From Verrucomicrobiota bacterium (GTDB lineage Bacteria > Verrucomicrobiota > Verrucomicrobiia > Limisphaerales > JACRJZ01), in NCBI GenBank assembly GCA_022711695.1, contig JAKLEJ010000175.1, positions 1-7,264 on the forward strand: a stretch of 7,264 nt of DNA, read 5' to 3'. The stretch's first letter is position 1, and the number at the start of each line of letters is the position of its first letter. Under the pieces are notes generated by a model that did not search any database, was not told the origin of the DNA, and saw only the letters and a list, made by a program, of their open reading frames with translations. Positions 1 to 7,057 of the stretch are shown here, piece by piece. A program made the translations under genes and the position numbers.

Positions 1-1
1 T

Positions 2-817
2 CTGAATTTCGGCCCGGGGGCCCGGAGTTTTCTGGCGGCCGTGGATAAACGCACGGGCAGCAACGTCTGGCAACGGGATTTGCCTGCCATTCCCGCGGAC
101 GGCAAATGGGAGGACTACGGCGGAGACCTCAAGGACTGGAAGCGGCTGGGGTCGCCGACGATGCCGGAGGTGACCGGTTCCTGCGCCACGCCGCTGGTGG
201 TGCGGGCCGGGGACCGCGACGAAGTGGTGCTGCCCCTGCCCCTGCGGGTCATGGCGTTCGCCGTCCAAAGCGGCGAACCGCTCTGGCACTGCGAGGGGCT
301 GAACACCGGGGCCTACAGCTCGGCCTTTTACGGGGACGGCGTGCTGGGGGTGACCGGCAGCGGCCTGCGCAACGCGACCCTGGCCATCCGCCCGGGCGGC
401 CGGGGCGACGTGAGCGGCACGCAGCGGCTCTGGCGCCTGGCGCCGTCCGGCAGCAAATCCTGCATCGGCTCGGGGGTCATCGCGCGCGGCCATCTCTACC
501 TGCTGACCAGCATGGGCTTTGCCCAGTGTCTCGAACTGGAGACCGGACGGACCGTTTGGGACGAGCGCCTGACCGGCTCCGGCGCGAAGAACTCGTCGTG
601 GTCCTCGCTGCTCCTGGCGGGCGAGCGCCTCTACGCGCCCAATCAAAACGGGGACGTCTTTGTGCTGCGGGCCGGACCGAGATTCGAATGTCTCGCCACC
701 AACTCGATCGGCGGCGAGCCCATGAACGCGTCGCTGGCGGCTTCCGATGGGGCGATCTTCATCCGGACCGACCGCCGGCTCTGGTGCGCCGCCGAAGGGG
801 CCCGGCCGCCCGAATAG
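2..817 (+). CDS. PQQ-like beta-propeller repeat protein, C-terminal part (5' end outside window)
   Basis: The reading frame is open from the first complete codon, so the start lies upstream and 271 residues are visible. Two blade motifs of the PQQ/BamB-like repeat type are clear: 'FLAAVDKRTGSNVWQRD' (residues 10-26) and, near residue 180, 'LELETGRTVWDERL'. Between them lies 'MAFAVQSGEPLWHCEGL', another blade. The pattern D/E-x-x-T/S-G-x-x-x-W is the hallmark of these eight-bladed propellers. Such proteins are usually exported; the signal peptide would lie in the missing part. The C-terminal half matches the minus-strand propeller gene at 3632-4993 by eye, for example 'ECLATNSIGG' against 'EVLATNRLDD' and 'ATLAIRPGGRG' against 'ALLAIRLGRAG'. 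It ends in TAG, 139 bp before the response regulator start. No enzymatic residues can be assigned; true PQQ binding is not implied. The family call is firm, the role unknown. Confidence 0.85.
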   Translation: MNFGPGARSFLAAVDKRTGSNVWQRDLPAIPADGKWEDYGGDLKDWKRLGSPTMPEVTGSCATPLVVRAGDRDEVVLPLPLRVMAFAVQSGEPLWHCEGLNTGAYSSAFYGDGVLGVTGSGLRNATLAIRPGGRGDVSGTQRLWRLAPSGSKSCIGSGVIARGHLYLLTSMGFAQCLELETGRTVWDERLTGSGAKNSSWSSLLLAGERLYAPNQNGDVFVLRAGPRFECLATNSIGGEPMNASLAASDGAIFIRTDRRLWCAAEGARPPE

Positions 818-837
818 GCTGAATGCGCGCGTCTCCT

Positions 838-857
838 GCGCCGCGAGCCGGCGGCGC
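838..857 (+). terminator. GC-rich hairpin after the first propeller gene, possible terminator
   Basis: A perfect 7-bp inverted repeat (GCGCCGC / GCGGCGC) with a 6-base loop begins 20 bases after the stop codon of the upstream gene. The stem is all G and C. It is followed only by GTT and not by a real T tract, so it is not a textbook intrinsic terminator. In DNA this GC-rich such a stem can also arise by chance. Its placement between a gene end and the next promoter region is the main argument for it. Confidence 0.3.
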
Positions 858-915
858 GTTCGCGCAGGGCTGACAGCGCCGGATTCCCGTGACGTGAAGC
901 GCGGGTGCAGGGCGG

Positions 916-932
916 TTTACATCCCCTTTACA
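916..932. promoter_or_regulatory. TTTACA-N5-TTTACA direct repeat, candidate response-regulator operator
   Basis: Two identical TTTACA hexamers at 916-921 and 927-932 are 11 bp apart start to start, about one helical turn. OmpR/PhoB-family regulators typically bind as head-to-tail dimers to direct repeats with this period; the Bacillus PhoP box, TTAACA-type repeats, is a known example. The site lies 25 bp upstream of the regulator's own start codon, so autoregulation is a natural inference. The region is locally AT-richer than its surroundings. The second hexamer also resembles a -35 box (TTGACA, 5 of 6), with GATACT at 951-956, 18 bp away, as a 4-of-6 match to a -10 box. That promoter would start transcription after the chosen GTG, so the operator reading is preferred. 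Confidence 0.4.
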
Positions 933-944
933 CAACCGCTCGAT

Positions 945-953
945 GGGGGTGAT
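945..953 (+). promoter_or_regulatory. Strong Shine-Dalgarno sequence for the response regulator
   Basis: GGGGGTGAT matches the extended anti-Shine-Dalgarno complement GGAGGTGAT at 8 of 9 positions. The G-run ends 7 bases before the GTG at 957. This site decides the start: the next in-frame ATG, at 972, has only a weak CCGGAA stretch in front of it. Confidence 0.7.
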
Positions 954-956
954 ACT

Positions 957-1670
957 GTGAATCCGGAACAGATGGACACCAAAAGAATCCTTGTGGTGGA
1001 AGACGACGCGGCGATCCGCCGGGGATTGTCCGACGCCTTGACGTTCGCGGGTTACGAAACACTGCAGGCGGCCAACGGCAACGAGGGTCTGAGCCTGGGA
1101 TTGCGGGCGACCTGGGACCTGCTGCTGCTGGACCTGGTGCTGCCGGGCCCCAGCGGGTTCGAGATTCTGGAGGCGGTTCACAAGGTCCGCCCCACCCTGC
1201 CGATCATCATCCTGACAGCGCGCGGCGAGGAGGCGGACCGGGTGAAAGGGCTGCGGCTGGGGGCCGACGATTACGTGGTGAAACCGTTCAGCGTGCGCGA
1301 ACTGCTGGCGCGGGTGGAGGCGGTGCTGCGCCGCTCGCCGGAGCGCCCCGGGCGAGTCAGCCGGATTCCCCTGCCGGGGGGAGTGGCCGACCTGGCGCGC
1401 TGCGAGGTGCGGCACAACAACGGGGAGCGCAGCGAGCTTTCCGAGCGCGAGGTCGAGCTGCTGCGCTACCTGGCCTCGAATCCCGGGCGGGTGATCTCGA
1501 GGGACGAGATTCTTCAGCGCGTCTGGCGGCTGGATCCCAAACACCTGGAGACGCGGACCATCGACATGCACGTGGCGCACTTGCGCGAGAAGCTGCGCGA
1601 CCACGGCGACAAGCCGGCGGTGCTGCTCACCGTGCGCGGGCGCGGCTACATGTTTGCCCAACCTGCATGA
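957..1670 (+). CDS. OmpR/PhoB-family response regulator
   Basis: A 237-residue two-domain DNA-binding response regulator, the usual length for this family. The receiver domain (about residues 9-123) has the acidic pair D16/D17, phosphoacceptor D59 in 'LLLLDLVLPG', T87 in 'IILTAR' and K109 in 'DYVVKPF', so all switch residues are intact. The C-terminal winged helix (about 138-235) carries 'LSEREVELLRYLASNPG' and the recognition region 'TRTIDMHVAHLREKL', ending in the typical 'LLTVRGRGYMF' hairpin. The GTG start is chosen for its strong ribosome binding site; ATG 972 is the alternative and would remove five residues. The frame is open further upstream, but that stretch lacks family similarity. 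The stop overlaps the kinase start (ATGA), so the two proteins are translationally coupled and form a cognate pair. The regulated genes are unknown; the TTTACA repeat upstream suggests autoregulation. Confidence 0.95.
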   Translation: MNPEQMDTKRILVVEDDAAIRRGLSDALTFAGYETLQAANGNEGLSLGLRATWDLLLLDLVLPGPSGFEILEAVHKVRPTLPIIILTARGEEADRVKGLRLGADDYVVKPFSVRELLARVEAVLRRSPERPGRVSRIPLPGGVADLARCEVRHNNGERSELSEREVELLRYLASNPGRVISRDEILQRVWRLDPKHLETRTIDMHVAHLREKLRDHGDKPAVLLTVRGRGYMFAQPA

Positions 1671-3613
1671 ATCGGCCCTGGACCACCTGGACGTTGTTCG
1701 GATTGTGCGCGGCGCTGGTGCTGGCGGCGATGGGGTGGGTGAGCCTGACCGCCCTGCAACTGGAGCGCGAGCAGACCCTGGCCGGCCAGCGGGCCGAAGT
1801 CGAGGAACGCGTGCGGCTGGCGCTGTGGCGGATGGACTCGGCGCTGGCGAGCCTGATGATCGAGGAAAGCGCCCGGCCGGCCGACGCCTACGGCCCGATC
1901 GCGCCCCAAAGCGCGCCCGGTTTGCAGCAGTCCGAGTCCCCGCAGCCCGGCCCCCAGCAGGCCACGGCGTTCGCCGCCAGCCAGGGCGGATATGTGCGTC
2001 CGCCCCTCTTCGGCTTCGACTCGAGCAACATCCTCCTGCACTTCCAGCTCACGCTGGACCAGCGCCTCACCTCGCCGCAGGTCCCGGAGCCGGGGCAGGC
2101 GGCGACGGCCCAGGCCAAGACCGACGCCACGGCCAGGCTCGCAGCGTTTTCGGCCCTGCTCCGGGCTCCAGCCGTGGAGGAACTTCCCGCTCCAACCTCG
2201 CTCGCGTCTCTGCGGAGCCAACCCAGGCCGCAGCCGCAGGAAATCGAAAGCAACGGCAAGGTCATCCTGCGGGAAAGCGGCTCGCTGGCGACGCTCCAGC
2301 GCCGCGTTCCGCCGCAAGGCCAAAACCTCCTGGCGCAAAATTTCGCCATCAACAACGACGCGCGCCAGATGCAGCAGCTTCAGGAGTTCCGCAACACTGT
2401 CGAGTTCGCCCAGCGCGCCAACGTGTACGAGCAAGCCCGGTCCAAGGTCGCCGGCGGCAATTTCGGCCAGCCTGTGGCGACGCCTGAGGCGAACCTCGGG
2501 CTGTTCAAACCGGTGTGGCTGGGAAAGGAAATCGTGCTGGCGCGGCGAGTCGAGCGGAACGGGCTCCAGGTGGTGCAGGGGGTGTGGCTCAATTGGACCA
2601 ACCTGCAATCGGCGCTGCTGGGTTCGGTGCGGGACCTGTTCCCGGCGGCAGCGCTGCGCCCCGTTCCCCATCCCAAGGCCGATGGCGAATCGCGGCTGTT
2701 GGCGGCCCTGCCGGCGCGCTTGGACCCCGGTCCGGCCCCCGCGGCGCCCCCGCTGGGCTGGACCCCGGCCCGGATCACCCTGAGCCTGGCCTGGGCCGGG
2801 CTTCTGGGCGCAGCGCTGGCGGCGGCGTTTCTCCTCCACGGCGCGCTTTCCCTCAGCGAGCGCCGGGCGGCCTTTGTCTCCGCGGTCACCCATGAGCTGC
2901 GCACGCCGCTGACGACCTTCCGCATGTATTCGGAGATGCTGGCCGAGGACATGGTTCCCGACGCGGCGCGACGGCGGCAATACCTGGAGACGCTCTCGGT
3001 CGAGGCCACCCGGTTGAGCCACCTGGTCGAAAACGTGCTGGCCTACGCGCGGCTCGAGCGCGGCAACGCGCGGCGGCGCGAGGAGCGCGTCACCCTGGGC
3101 GAGCTGATCGAGCGCGTCAAACCCCGGCTGGTGCAGCGAGCCGAGCACGCCGGGCTGCGCCTGGTCGAGGATGCCGACGCCGGGTGCCGGCAGACCGTCG
3201 TGCATGTCGACACCTCGGCGGTCGAGCAAATTCTCTTCAACCTGGTGGACAACGCCTGCAAGTACGCAGGGCCCGACTCGGAGGAAAAGCTCATCCACCT
3301 GGAGGCGGTCTCGGACGGCCGGTTCGCGCTGCTGCGCGTGCGCGACCACGGACAGGGCATTTCCGCCTCGAGCGCCCGGCGGCTGTTCCAGCCGTTCAGC
3401 AAGTCGGCCTCGGAAGCGGCGCATTCGGCGCCCGGGGTGGGGCTGGGGCTGGCGCTCTGCCGCAAACTGAGCCGGAGCATGGGAGGCGAGCTGCGCCTGG
3501 CGGCGCGCCAGAGCCGGGGGGCCTGCTTCGAGCTGCTCCTGCCGCTGGACCGCCTGGCGCGCGCCAGCGCGGCGGGGCCCAAAGCCGGACCGCCCCAGCC
3601 CGCCTCGGCCTGA
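1667..3613 (+). CDS. Membrane sensor histidine kinase, partner of the upstream regulator
   Basis: A 648-residue transmembrane kinase. Membrane helix 1 is about residues 8-29 and helix 2 about 370-392, leaving roughly 340 residues outside the membrane. That sensor part is rich in Gln, Pro and Ala (for example around 80-105 and 190-200), and I recognise no PAS, Cache or other named sensor domain. Only about 16 residues separate helix 2 from the phosphorylated H409 in 'VTHELRTPLTTFRMYSEML', so there is no room for a HAMP domain. The catalytic domain has N529 (N box, 'FNLVDNACKY'), D560 (G1, 'RDHGQGIS'), an F box ('LFQPFSKS') and a G2 box 'GVGLGLAL' (590-597), so kinase activity should be intact. 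A short Pro/Ala-rich tail ends the protein. From memory, similar N-terminal regions ('ALWRMDSALA', 'ESARP') occur in Planctomycetota kinases. No ribosome binding site is visible; translation probably depends on coupling to the regulator. Confidence 0.95.
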   Translation: MNRPWTTWTLFGLCAALVLAAMGWVSLTALQLEREQTLAGQRAEVEERVRLALWRMDSALASLMIEESARPADAYGPIAPQSAPGLQQSESPQPGPQQATAFAASQGGYVRPPLFGFDSSNILLHFQLTLDQRLTSPQVPEPGQAATAQAKTDATARLAAFSALLRAPAVEELPAPTSLASLRSQPRPQPQEIESNGKVILRESGSLATLQRRVPPQGQNLLAQNFAINNDARQMQQLQEFRNTVEFAQRANVYEQARSKVAGGNFGQPVATPEANLGLFKPVWLGKEIVLARRVERNGLQVVQGVWLNWTNLQSALLGSVRDLFPAAALRPVPHPKADGESRLLAALPARLDPGPAPAAPPLGWTPARITLSLAWAGLLGAALAAAFLLHGALSLSERRAAFVSAVTHELRTPLTTFRMYSEMLAEDMVPDAARRRQYLETLSVEATRLSHLVENVLAYARLERGNARRREERVTLGELIERVKPRLVQRAEHAGLRLVEDADAGCRQTVVHVDTSAVEQILFNLVDNACKYAGPDSEEKLIHLEAVSDGRFALLRVRDHGQGISASSARRLFQPFSKSASEAAHSAPGVGLGLALCRKLSRSMGGELRLAARQSRGACFELLLPLDRLARASAAGPKAGPPQPASA

Positions 3614-3631
3614 GCGGCGCGCCTGCCTCCC

Positions 3632-4993
3632 TCAGGGCTTGCCCAGGCAGTAGAGGAATTCCCGGCCGCGCAGAAAGAGATCGCTGCCGACCGCCGCGGG
3701 CGAAGCGTCGAACTTGTCGTCCAACCGGTTGGTCGCGAGGACTTCGAGAGCGTCGGAATCCCTGATCACCACCACCGCGCCGTTGCGGCCGGCCAGATAA
3801 ACGCGCCCGGCCGCCCCCAGCGGGGAGGCGTAAACGCCCTGCAAGGCTTCGATGCGGACCGCGTCGATCAGGACCTTGCCGGCGCGGGAGTCCACGCACG
3901 AGAGAAGGCCGTTGTTGCCGCCGAAGAAGTAGAGGCGGCTGCCGTAGAGCAAAGGCGAGGGCACATAGGGCGTGGCGCGGTTGAGCCGCCAGGCAATGGC
4001 GTCGGTGTCGGTCAGGTTCCCGGCGCGGCCCAGCCGGATGGCCAGGAGGGCGCTGCCGCGGAACCCGCTGATGGCATAGACCGTGTCGGCATCTGCGACC
4101 GGGGAAGGGATCACGTTCTGGGTCATGCCGGCGCATTCCCAGACGAGTTTGCCGGTGGCCAGGTCGTAACTGCGCACGCGGGTGGTGGCCGACACCACCA
4201 CCTGGGTCTGGCCGCCATGCGGCACAATCAACGGCGTCGCCCAGGAGGTGTTCTCCTCGCGCGGCTGCCGCCAGAGTTCGCGTCCGGTCTCCTTGTCGAA
4301 CGCAGCGACGAAGTCGTCGCCCTCATGATCCCAGTTCACCACGAGGGTCCCGCCGGCCAGCGCCGGGGAACTGCCCTCGCCAAAGGAATTGCGCGTCTGC
4401 ATTCGGCCCAGGTCCTTTTCCCATTTGCGGTTGCCTTGCAGGTCGTAGCAGTGCAGGCCGCGCGAGCCAAACCAGGAGAAGACCAGCCGGCCGTCCGTCA
4501 CCGGGGAATAGGAGGCGAATCCGTGGTCGCCATGGTGCCCCTCGTGCGGCACGGTTTCGCGGGCGACCTGTCTCCAGGCGGTCTGACCCGTGCGCCGATT
4601 CAAGCAGAGCAAGACGAACTGGTGCGGGCCTCCGGGCTTTTCCGTGCGCAGGCCGCCGCCCTGGCGTCCCTCGCCCCCGGCTGGCGCCGCGGAAGCCGCG
4701 GCGGGAGAGGACGCAGGAGCGGCCGCCCCCACCGGAACGGCAATCTGGATGAAGATCTGGTCCTCCCAAATAACCGGCGTGGAAGTCCCTCGCCCCGGCA
4801 GGCGGACCTTCCACCGGAGGTTGTTGGTCTCGCTGAAGGCCACAGGAGGGTTGGCCTGCGGGGCCACACCGTTGGCGCGAGGCCCCCGCCAGGCGGGCCA
4901 GTTCAGATCCGCCGTTTCAGACGCAGCCCAACTCTGCGTCGCGGCGGCAGTCGCCAGAAGCAGAGAACACAGGGGGATTCTCGCAGTTTGCAT
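3632..4993 (-). CDS. Secreted PQQ-like beta-propeller repeat protein
   Basis: With the start at 4993 the product is 453 residues and opens with a signal peptide (R5, hydrophobic 6-19, likely cleavage after 'SWA' at 23). The mature protein starts with 'LNWPAWRGPRANGVAPQ', a motif I know from Planctomycetota, Verrucomicrobiota and Acidobacteriota propellers. Blade motifs follow: 'CLNRRTGQTAWRQ' (130-142), 'CYDLQGNRKWEKDLG' (182-196), 'AFDKETGRELWRQ' (231-243) and 'SYDLATGKLVWECAG' (275-289). A His-rich stretch 'PHEGHHGDHGFASYSP' lies near 149-164. Residues 89-122 form an Ala/Pro/Gly-rich insert that looks like a disordered loop between strands. An in-frame ATG at 5008 would add five residues and overlap the hydrolase stop; neither start has a clear ribosome binding site. 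The hydrolase gene ends 5 bp upstream, so it is probably the last gene of that operon. Role unknown; a scaffold or carbohydrate/alcohol-related function is possible. Confidence 0.9.
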   Translation of the reverse strand: MQTARIPLCSLLLATAAATQSWAASETADLNWPAWRGPRANGVAPQANPPVAFSETNNLRWKVRLPGRGTSTPVIWEDQIFIQIAVPVGAAAPASSPAAASAAPAGGEGRQGGGLRTEKPGGPHQFVLLCLNRRTGQTAWRQVARETVPHEGHHGDHGFASYSPVTDGRLVFSWFGSRGLHCYDLQGNRKWEKDLGRMQTRNSFGEGSSPALAGGTLVVNWDHEGDDFVAAFDKETGRELWRQPREENTSWATPLIVPHGGQTQVVVSATTRVRSYDLATGKLVWECAGMTQNVIPSPVADADTVYAISGFRGSALLAIRLGRAGNLTDTDAIAWRLNRATPYVPSPLLYGSRLYFFGGNNGLLSCVDSRAGKVLIDAVRIEALQGVYASPLGAAGRVYLAGRNGAVVVIRDSDALEVLATNRLDDKFDASPAAVGSDLFLRGREFLYCLGKP

Positions 4994-4998
4994 GCGGC

Positions 4999-5748
4999 TC
5001 AATACCATTTGCGAACTCGAACTTCGATGCCGTCGCCGACCTTGGACTTGAATGACTCCAGGTCGGCCATCGTGCCATCGCGGCTGCGGAAGTGGTAGGG
5101 ATACACGACACTCGGTTTGAACTCGCGTGTCGCGCTGGCAGCCTTGTCCACAGACATCGTGTAGGGGAGATTCATGCACAGGAACGCCACGTCGATGTCC
5201 CGCAGCCGCCGCATTTCCGGGATGTCCTCGGTGTCGCCGCTGATGTAGAGGCGCCTGCCTCCGAGGGTGAGCACGTAGCCATTGCCGGCGCCCTTGGGGT
5301 GGAAGCTGGAGGTGAGGTTGCAGGCGGGAATGGCCTCGATTCGGAGACCCAACACGTTGGTCCCCTCGCCGTTGCCCAGCCAGATCGTCAGGGTTCGCTG
5401 GGACTCGGGCATGGCGCCCCGAACCGAGGGAGGGGCGACGAGGACGGTGTTAGTTCGGCGCACCGCGTCGATTGTGGAGGCGCTGTAATGGTCGCCATGG
5501 CCGTGGGCCACAAGGATGAGGTCCGCGGGCGGGAACTCCTTGAAGGCGGCGGCGCTGCCCACCGGATCGACATAGATGGCCCGGTTGTTCCAGGTCATCA
5601 CAAGCGTGGCGTGGTTGACCGGGTGGATAAACAGAGGGCCGCTTTCGGTCATCAGGCGGTCGCCGGCGGCAGGAGCGGCGGGCGAGTCCGCGGCGGCAAG
5701 GGAAGCCGCCGCAAGCCAACAGGCGGCCAGAATGCGATGTTTTCTCAT
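4999..5748 (-). CDS. Exported metallo-beta-lactamase-fold hydrolase (UlaG-like)
   Basis: A 249-residue protein with an N-terminal signal peptide (R2-R5, hydrophobic 6-20, Ala-rich up to about 28), so it probably acts in the periplasm. The metal-binding motif HxHxDH is intact: H82, H84, D86 and H87 in 'LVAHGHGDHYS'. Further candidate ligands are H150 ('SFHPKGAGNGYV'), D172 ('YISGDTED') and H219 ('VYPYHFRS'), the layout of UlaG-like MBL-fold proteins, which commonly bind two metals. 'CMNLPYTMSVDKA' is characteristic of this branch. The substrate cannot be predicted: relatives include lactonases, phosphodiesterases and uncharacterised lipoproteins. It is probably not a true beta-lactamase. The start at 5748 has AAAGG at 5760-5764, 11 bases upstream, overlapping the permease stop region. 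The gene begins 16 bp after the permease and is followed 5 bp later by the propeller gene, so it is inside an operon. Confidence 0.9.
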   Translation of the reverse strand: MRKHRILAACWLAAASLAAADSPAAPAAGDRLMTESGPLFIHPVNHATLVMTWNNRAIYVDPVGSAAAFKEFPPADLILVAHGHGDHYSASTIDAVRRTNTVLVAPPSVRGAMPESQRTLTIWLGNGEGTNVLGLRIEAIPACNLTSSFHPKGAGNGYVLTLGGRRLYISGDTEDIPEMRRLRDIDVAFLCMNLPYTMSVDKAASATREFKPSVVYPYHFRSRDGTMADLESFKSKVGDGIEVRVRKWY

Positions 5749-5764
5749 GGTGGGGGGAACCTTT

Positions 5765-7057
5765 CTATTCGTGGCGCAGGGCCTCGATGGGATCCAGGCG
5801 GGCCGCCGCCTTGGCGGGGTAGAGGCCGAAGATGATGCCCACGGCGCCGGAGATCCCAAAGGCCAGCAGCACCGACCAGACGGTGACGATCGTCTTCATG
5901 GTCGTAAGCTGCGACACCAGGAACGGGGTGAGCACTCCCACCACCACGCCGATCAGCCCGCCGCCCACGGCCAGCACCACGGTTTCGACCAGGAACTGCA
6001 TGGTGATGTCGCGGCGCTTGGCGCCCAGGGCGCGGCGCACGCCGATCTCGCGGGTGCGCTCGGTGACCGTGGCCAGCATGATGTTCATGATGCCGATGCC
6101 GCCGACCAGGAGCGAGATGGCCGCGATGGAGCCCAGGACGATGTTGAAGATGCGCTTGGTCTGCTCGGCCTGGCGCAGCAATTGCAGCGGCACGATCAGT
6201 TCGAAGTCGTTCTTGGTGTGGAATCGGCCCAGCAGGGTCTTGATCTGCGGATCGGCGGCCTCGACCTGGGCGGAGTTCTTCATCTGGACGGTGATCTGGT
6301 GAAGCTCGACCTTCTCGCTTTCGAAGCTGCCGGCGCTGCGGCGCACCAACACCTCGCCGAAGCGCGTGCGCGACGTGCTCAGCGGAATATAGACGTTGTT
6401 GTCCAGCGGCTCCCCTTCTTTCTGGCCGGACTGGGTGCGCTGCTCGGGCATGTTCTTCTCCCGCACCAGGCCCACCACACGATAGTAGAAGGCGTCCACC
6501 CGCACGCTGTGCTCGAGGGGATCCTGAAAGGGAAAGAGGCGCTGGGCCAGGCCCACGGTCAGCGCGCACACGTTGTCCGTGTTCTGCTCGTCGTTGTCCG
6601 TGAGAAACCGCCCCCGCACGACGTCCAGCCCGACAATGTCGCGGTAAACGGGCAGGGTTCCCAGAACCTGGCAGGAGACCGAGTTTTGGGAGAAGCGAAC
6701 GTTCTCGCGGATGATGCGGACCGGCAGGACCCGGGCGACTCCGGGGATGGTGGCCTGGATGCGGGCGCCGTCGCGGTAGGTCAGTCCGTAATCGAGGGCG
6801 GACCCGCGGCCCATGCCGGCCTGCTTGGTGTCTTCCGGAGGCTTGACGCTGCGAATGATGATATTGTCGCTGCCCAGGCGTTTGATCGCCTCCTGGGCCT
6901 CGTAAGAGGCGCCCTCGCCGATGGCCAGCATGGCGATCACCGAGCAGACGCCGAAGATGATGCCCAGCATGGTCAGCACCGACCGCAGCTTGTGCAGCAT
7001 CAGGCTCTTGATGCCCAGGCGGACAATGCTGGCCAGTTGGAAGCTGAACGGGCTCAT
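5765..7057 (-). CDS. MacB/FtsX-family ABC transporter permease
   Basis: A 430-residue permease of the type VII (MacB-like) ABC family, near the usual length. It has one N-terminal membrane helix (about 27-46, after 'LRSVLTML'), a large periplasmic domain (about 50-300, the MacB_PCD region, starting 'IGEGASYEAQEAIKRLGSDN') and three C-terminal helices (about 304-328, 352-382 and 391-412). The cytoplasmic loop 'ERTREIGVRRALGAKRRDI' (333-351) is the family's coupling signature, and the end 'LYPAKAAARLDPIEALRHE' is canonical. Such proteins work as dimers with a separate ATPase and drive export or periplasmic processes by mechanical movement. The ATPase gene overlaps its start by 4 bp. A MacA/HlyD-type partner would be expected upstream, outside the window. 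Whether it exports macrolides, peptides or lipoproteins cannot be told, so no gene name is assigned. Confidence 0.95.
   Translation of the reverse strand: MSPFSFQLASIVRLGIKSLMLHKLRSVLTMLGIIFGVCSVIAMLAIGEGASYEAQEAIKRLGSDNIIIRSVKPPEDTKQAGMGRGSALDYGLTYRDGARIQATIPGVARVLPVRIIRENVRFSQNSVSCQVLGTLPVYRDIVGLDVVRGRFLTDNDEQNTDNVCALTVGLAQRLFPFQDPLEHSVRVDAFYYRVVGLVREKNMPEQRTQSGQKEGEPLDNNVYIPLSTSRTRFGEVLVRRSAGSFESEKVELHQITVQMKNSAQVEAADPQIKTLLGRFHTKNDFELIVPLQLLRQAEQTKRIFNIVLGSIAAISLLVGGIGIMNIMLATVTERTREIGVRRALGAKRRDITMQFLVETVVLAVGGGLIGVVVGVLTPFLVSQLTTMKTIVTVWSVLLAFGISGAVGIIFGLYPAKAAARLDPIEALRHE

Noticed and set aside
747..956. Upstream in-frame extension of the response regulator (start at 747)
   Set aside because: It would overlap the propeller gene, is Arg-rich without family similarity, and a strong ribosome binding site precedes GTG 957.
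759..1661. Minus-strand open frame of 300 codons opposite the regulator
   Set aside because: No domain or plausible composition; the opposite strand encodes a complete response regulator.
1646..3424. Minus-strand open frame of 592 codons opposite the kinase
   Set aside because: It is rich in Arg, Gln, His and Pro with no recognisable domain, and lies opposite a kinase with all motifs intact. It is a GC-bias shadow.
4994..5179. Upstream in-frame extension of the minus-strand propeller gene (start at 5179)
   Set aside because: It would run through the hydrolase gene and place 62 polar residues before an obvious signal peptide.
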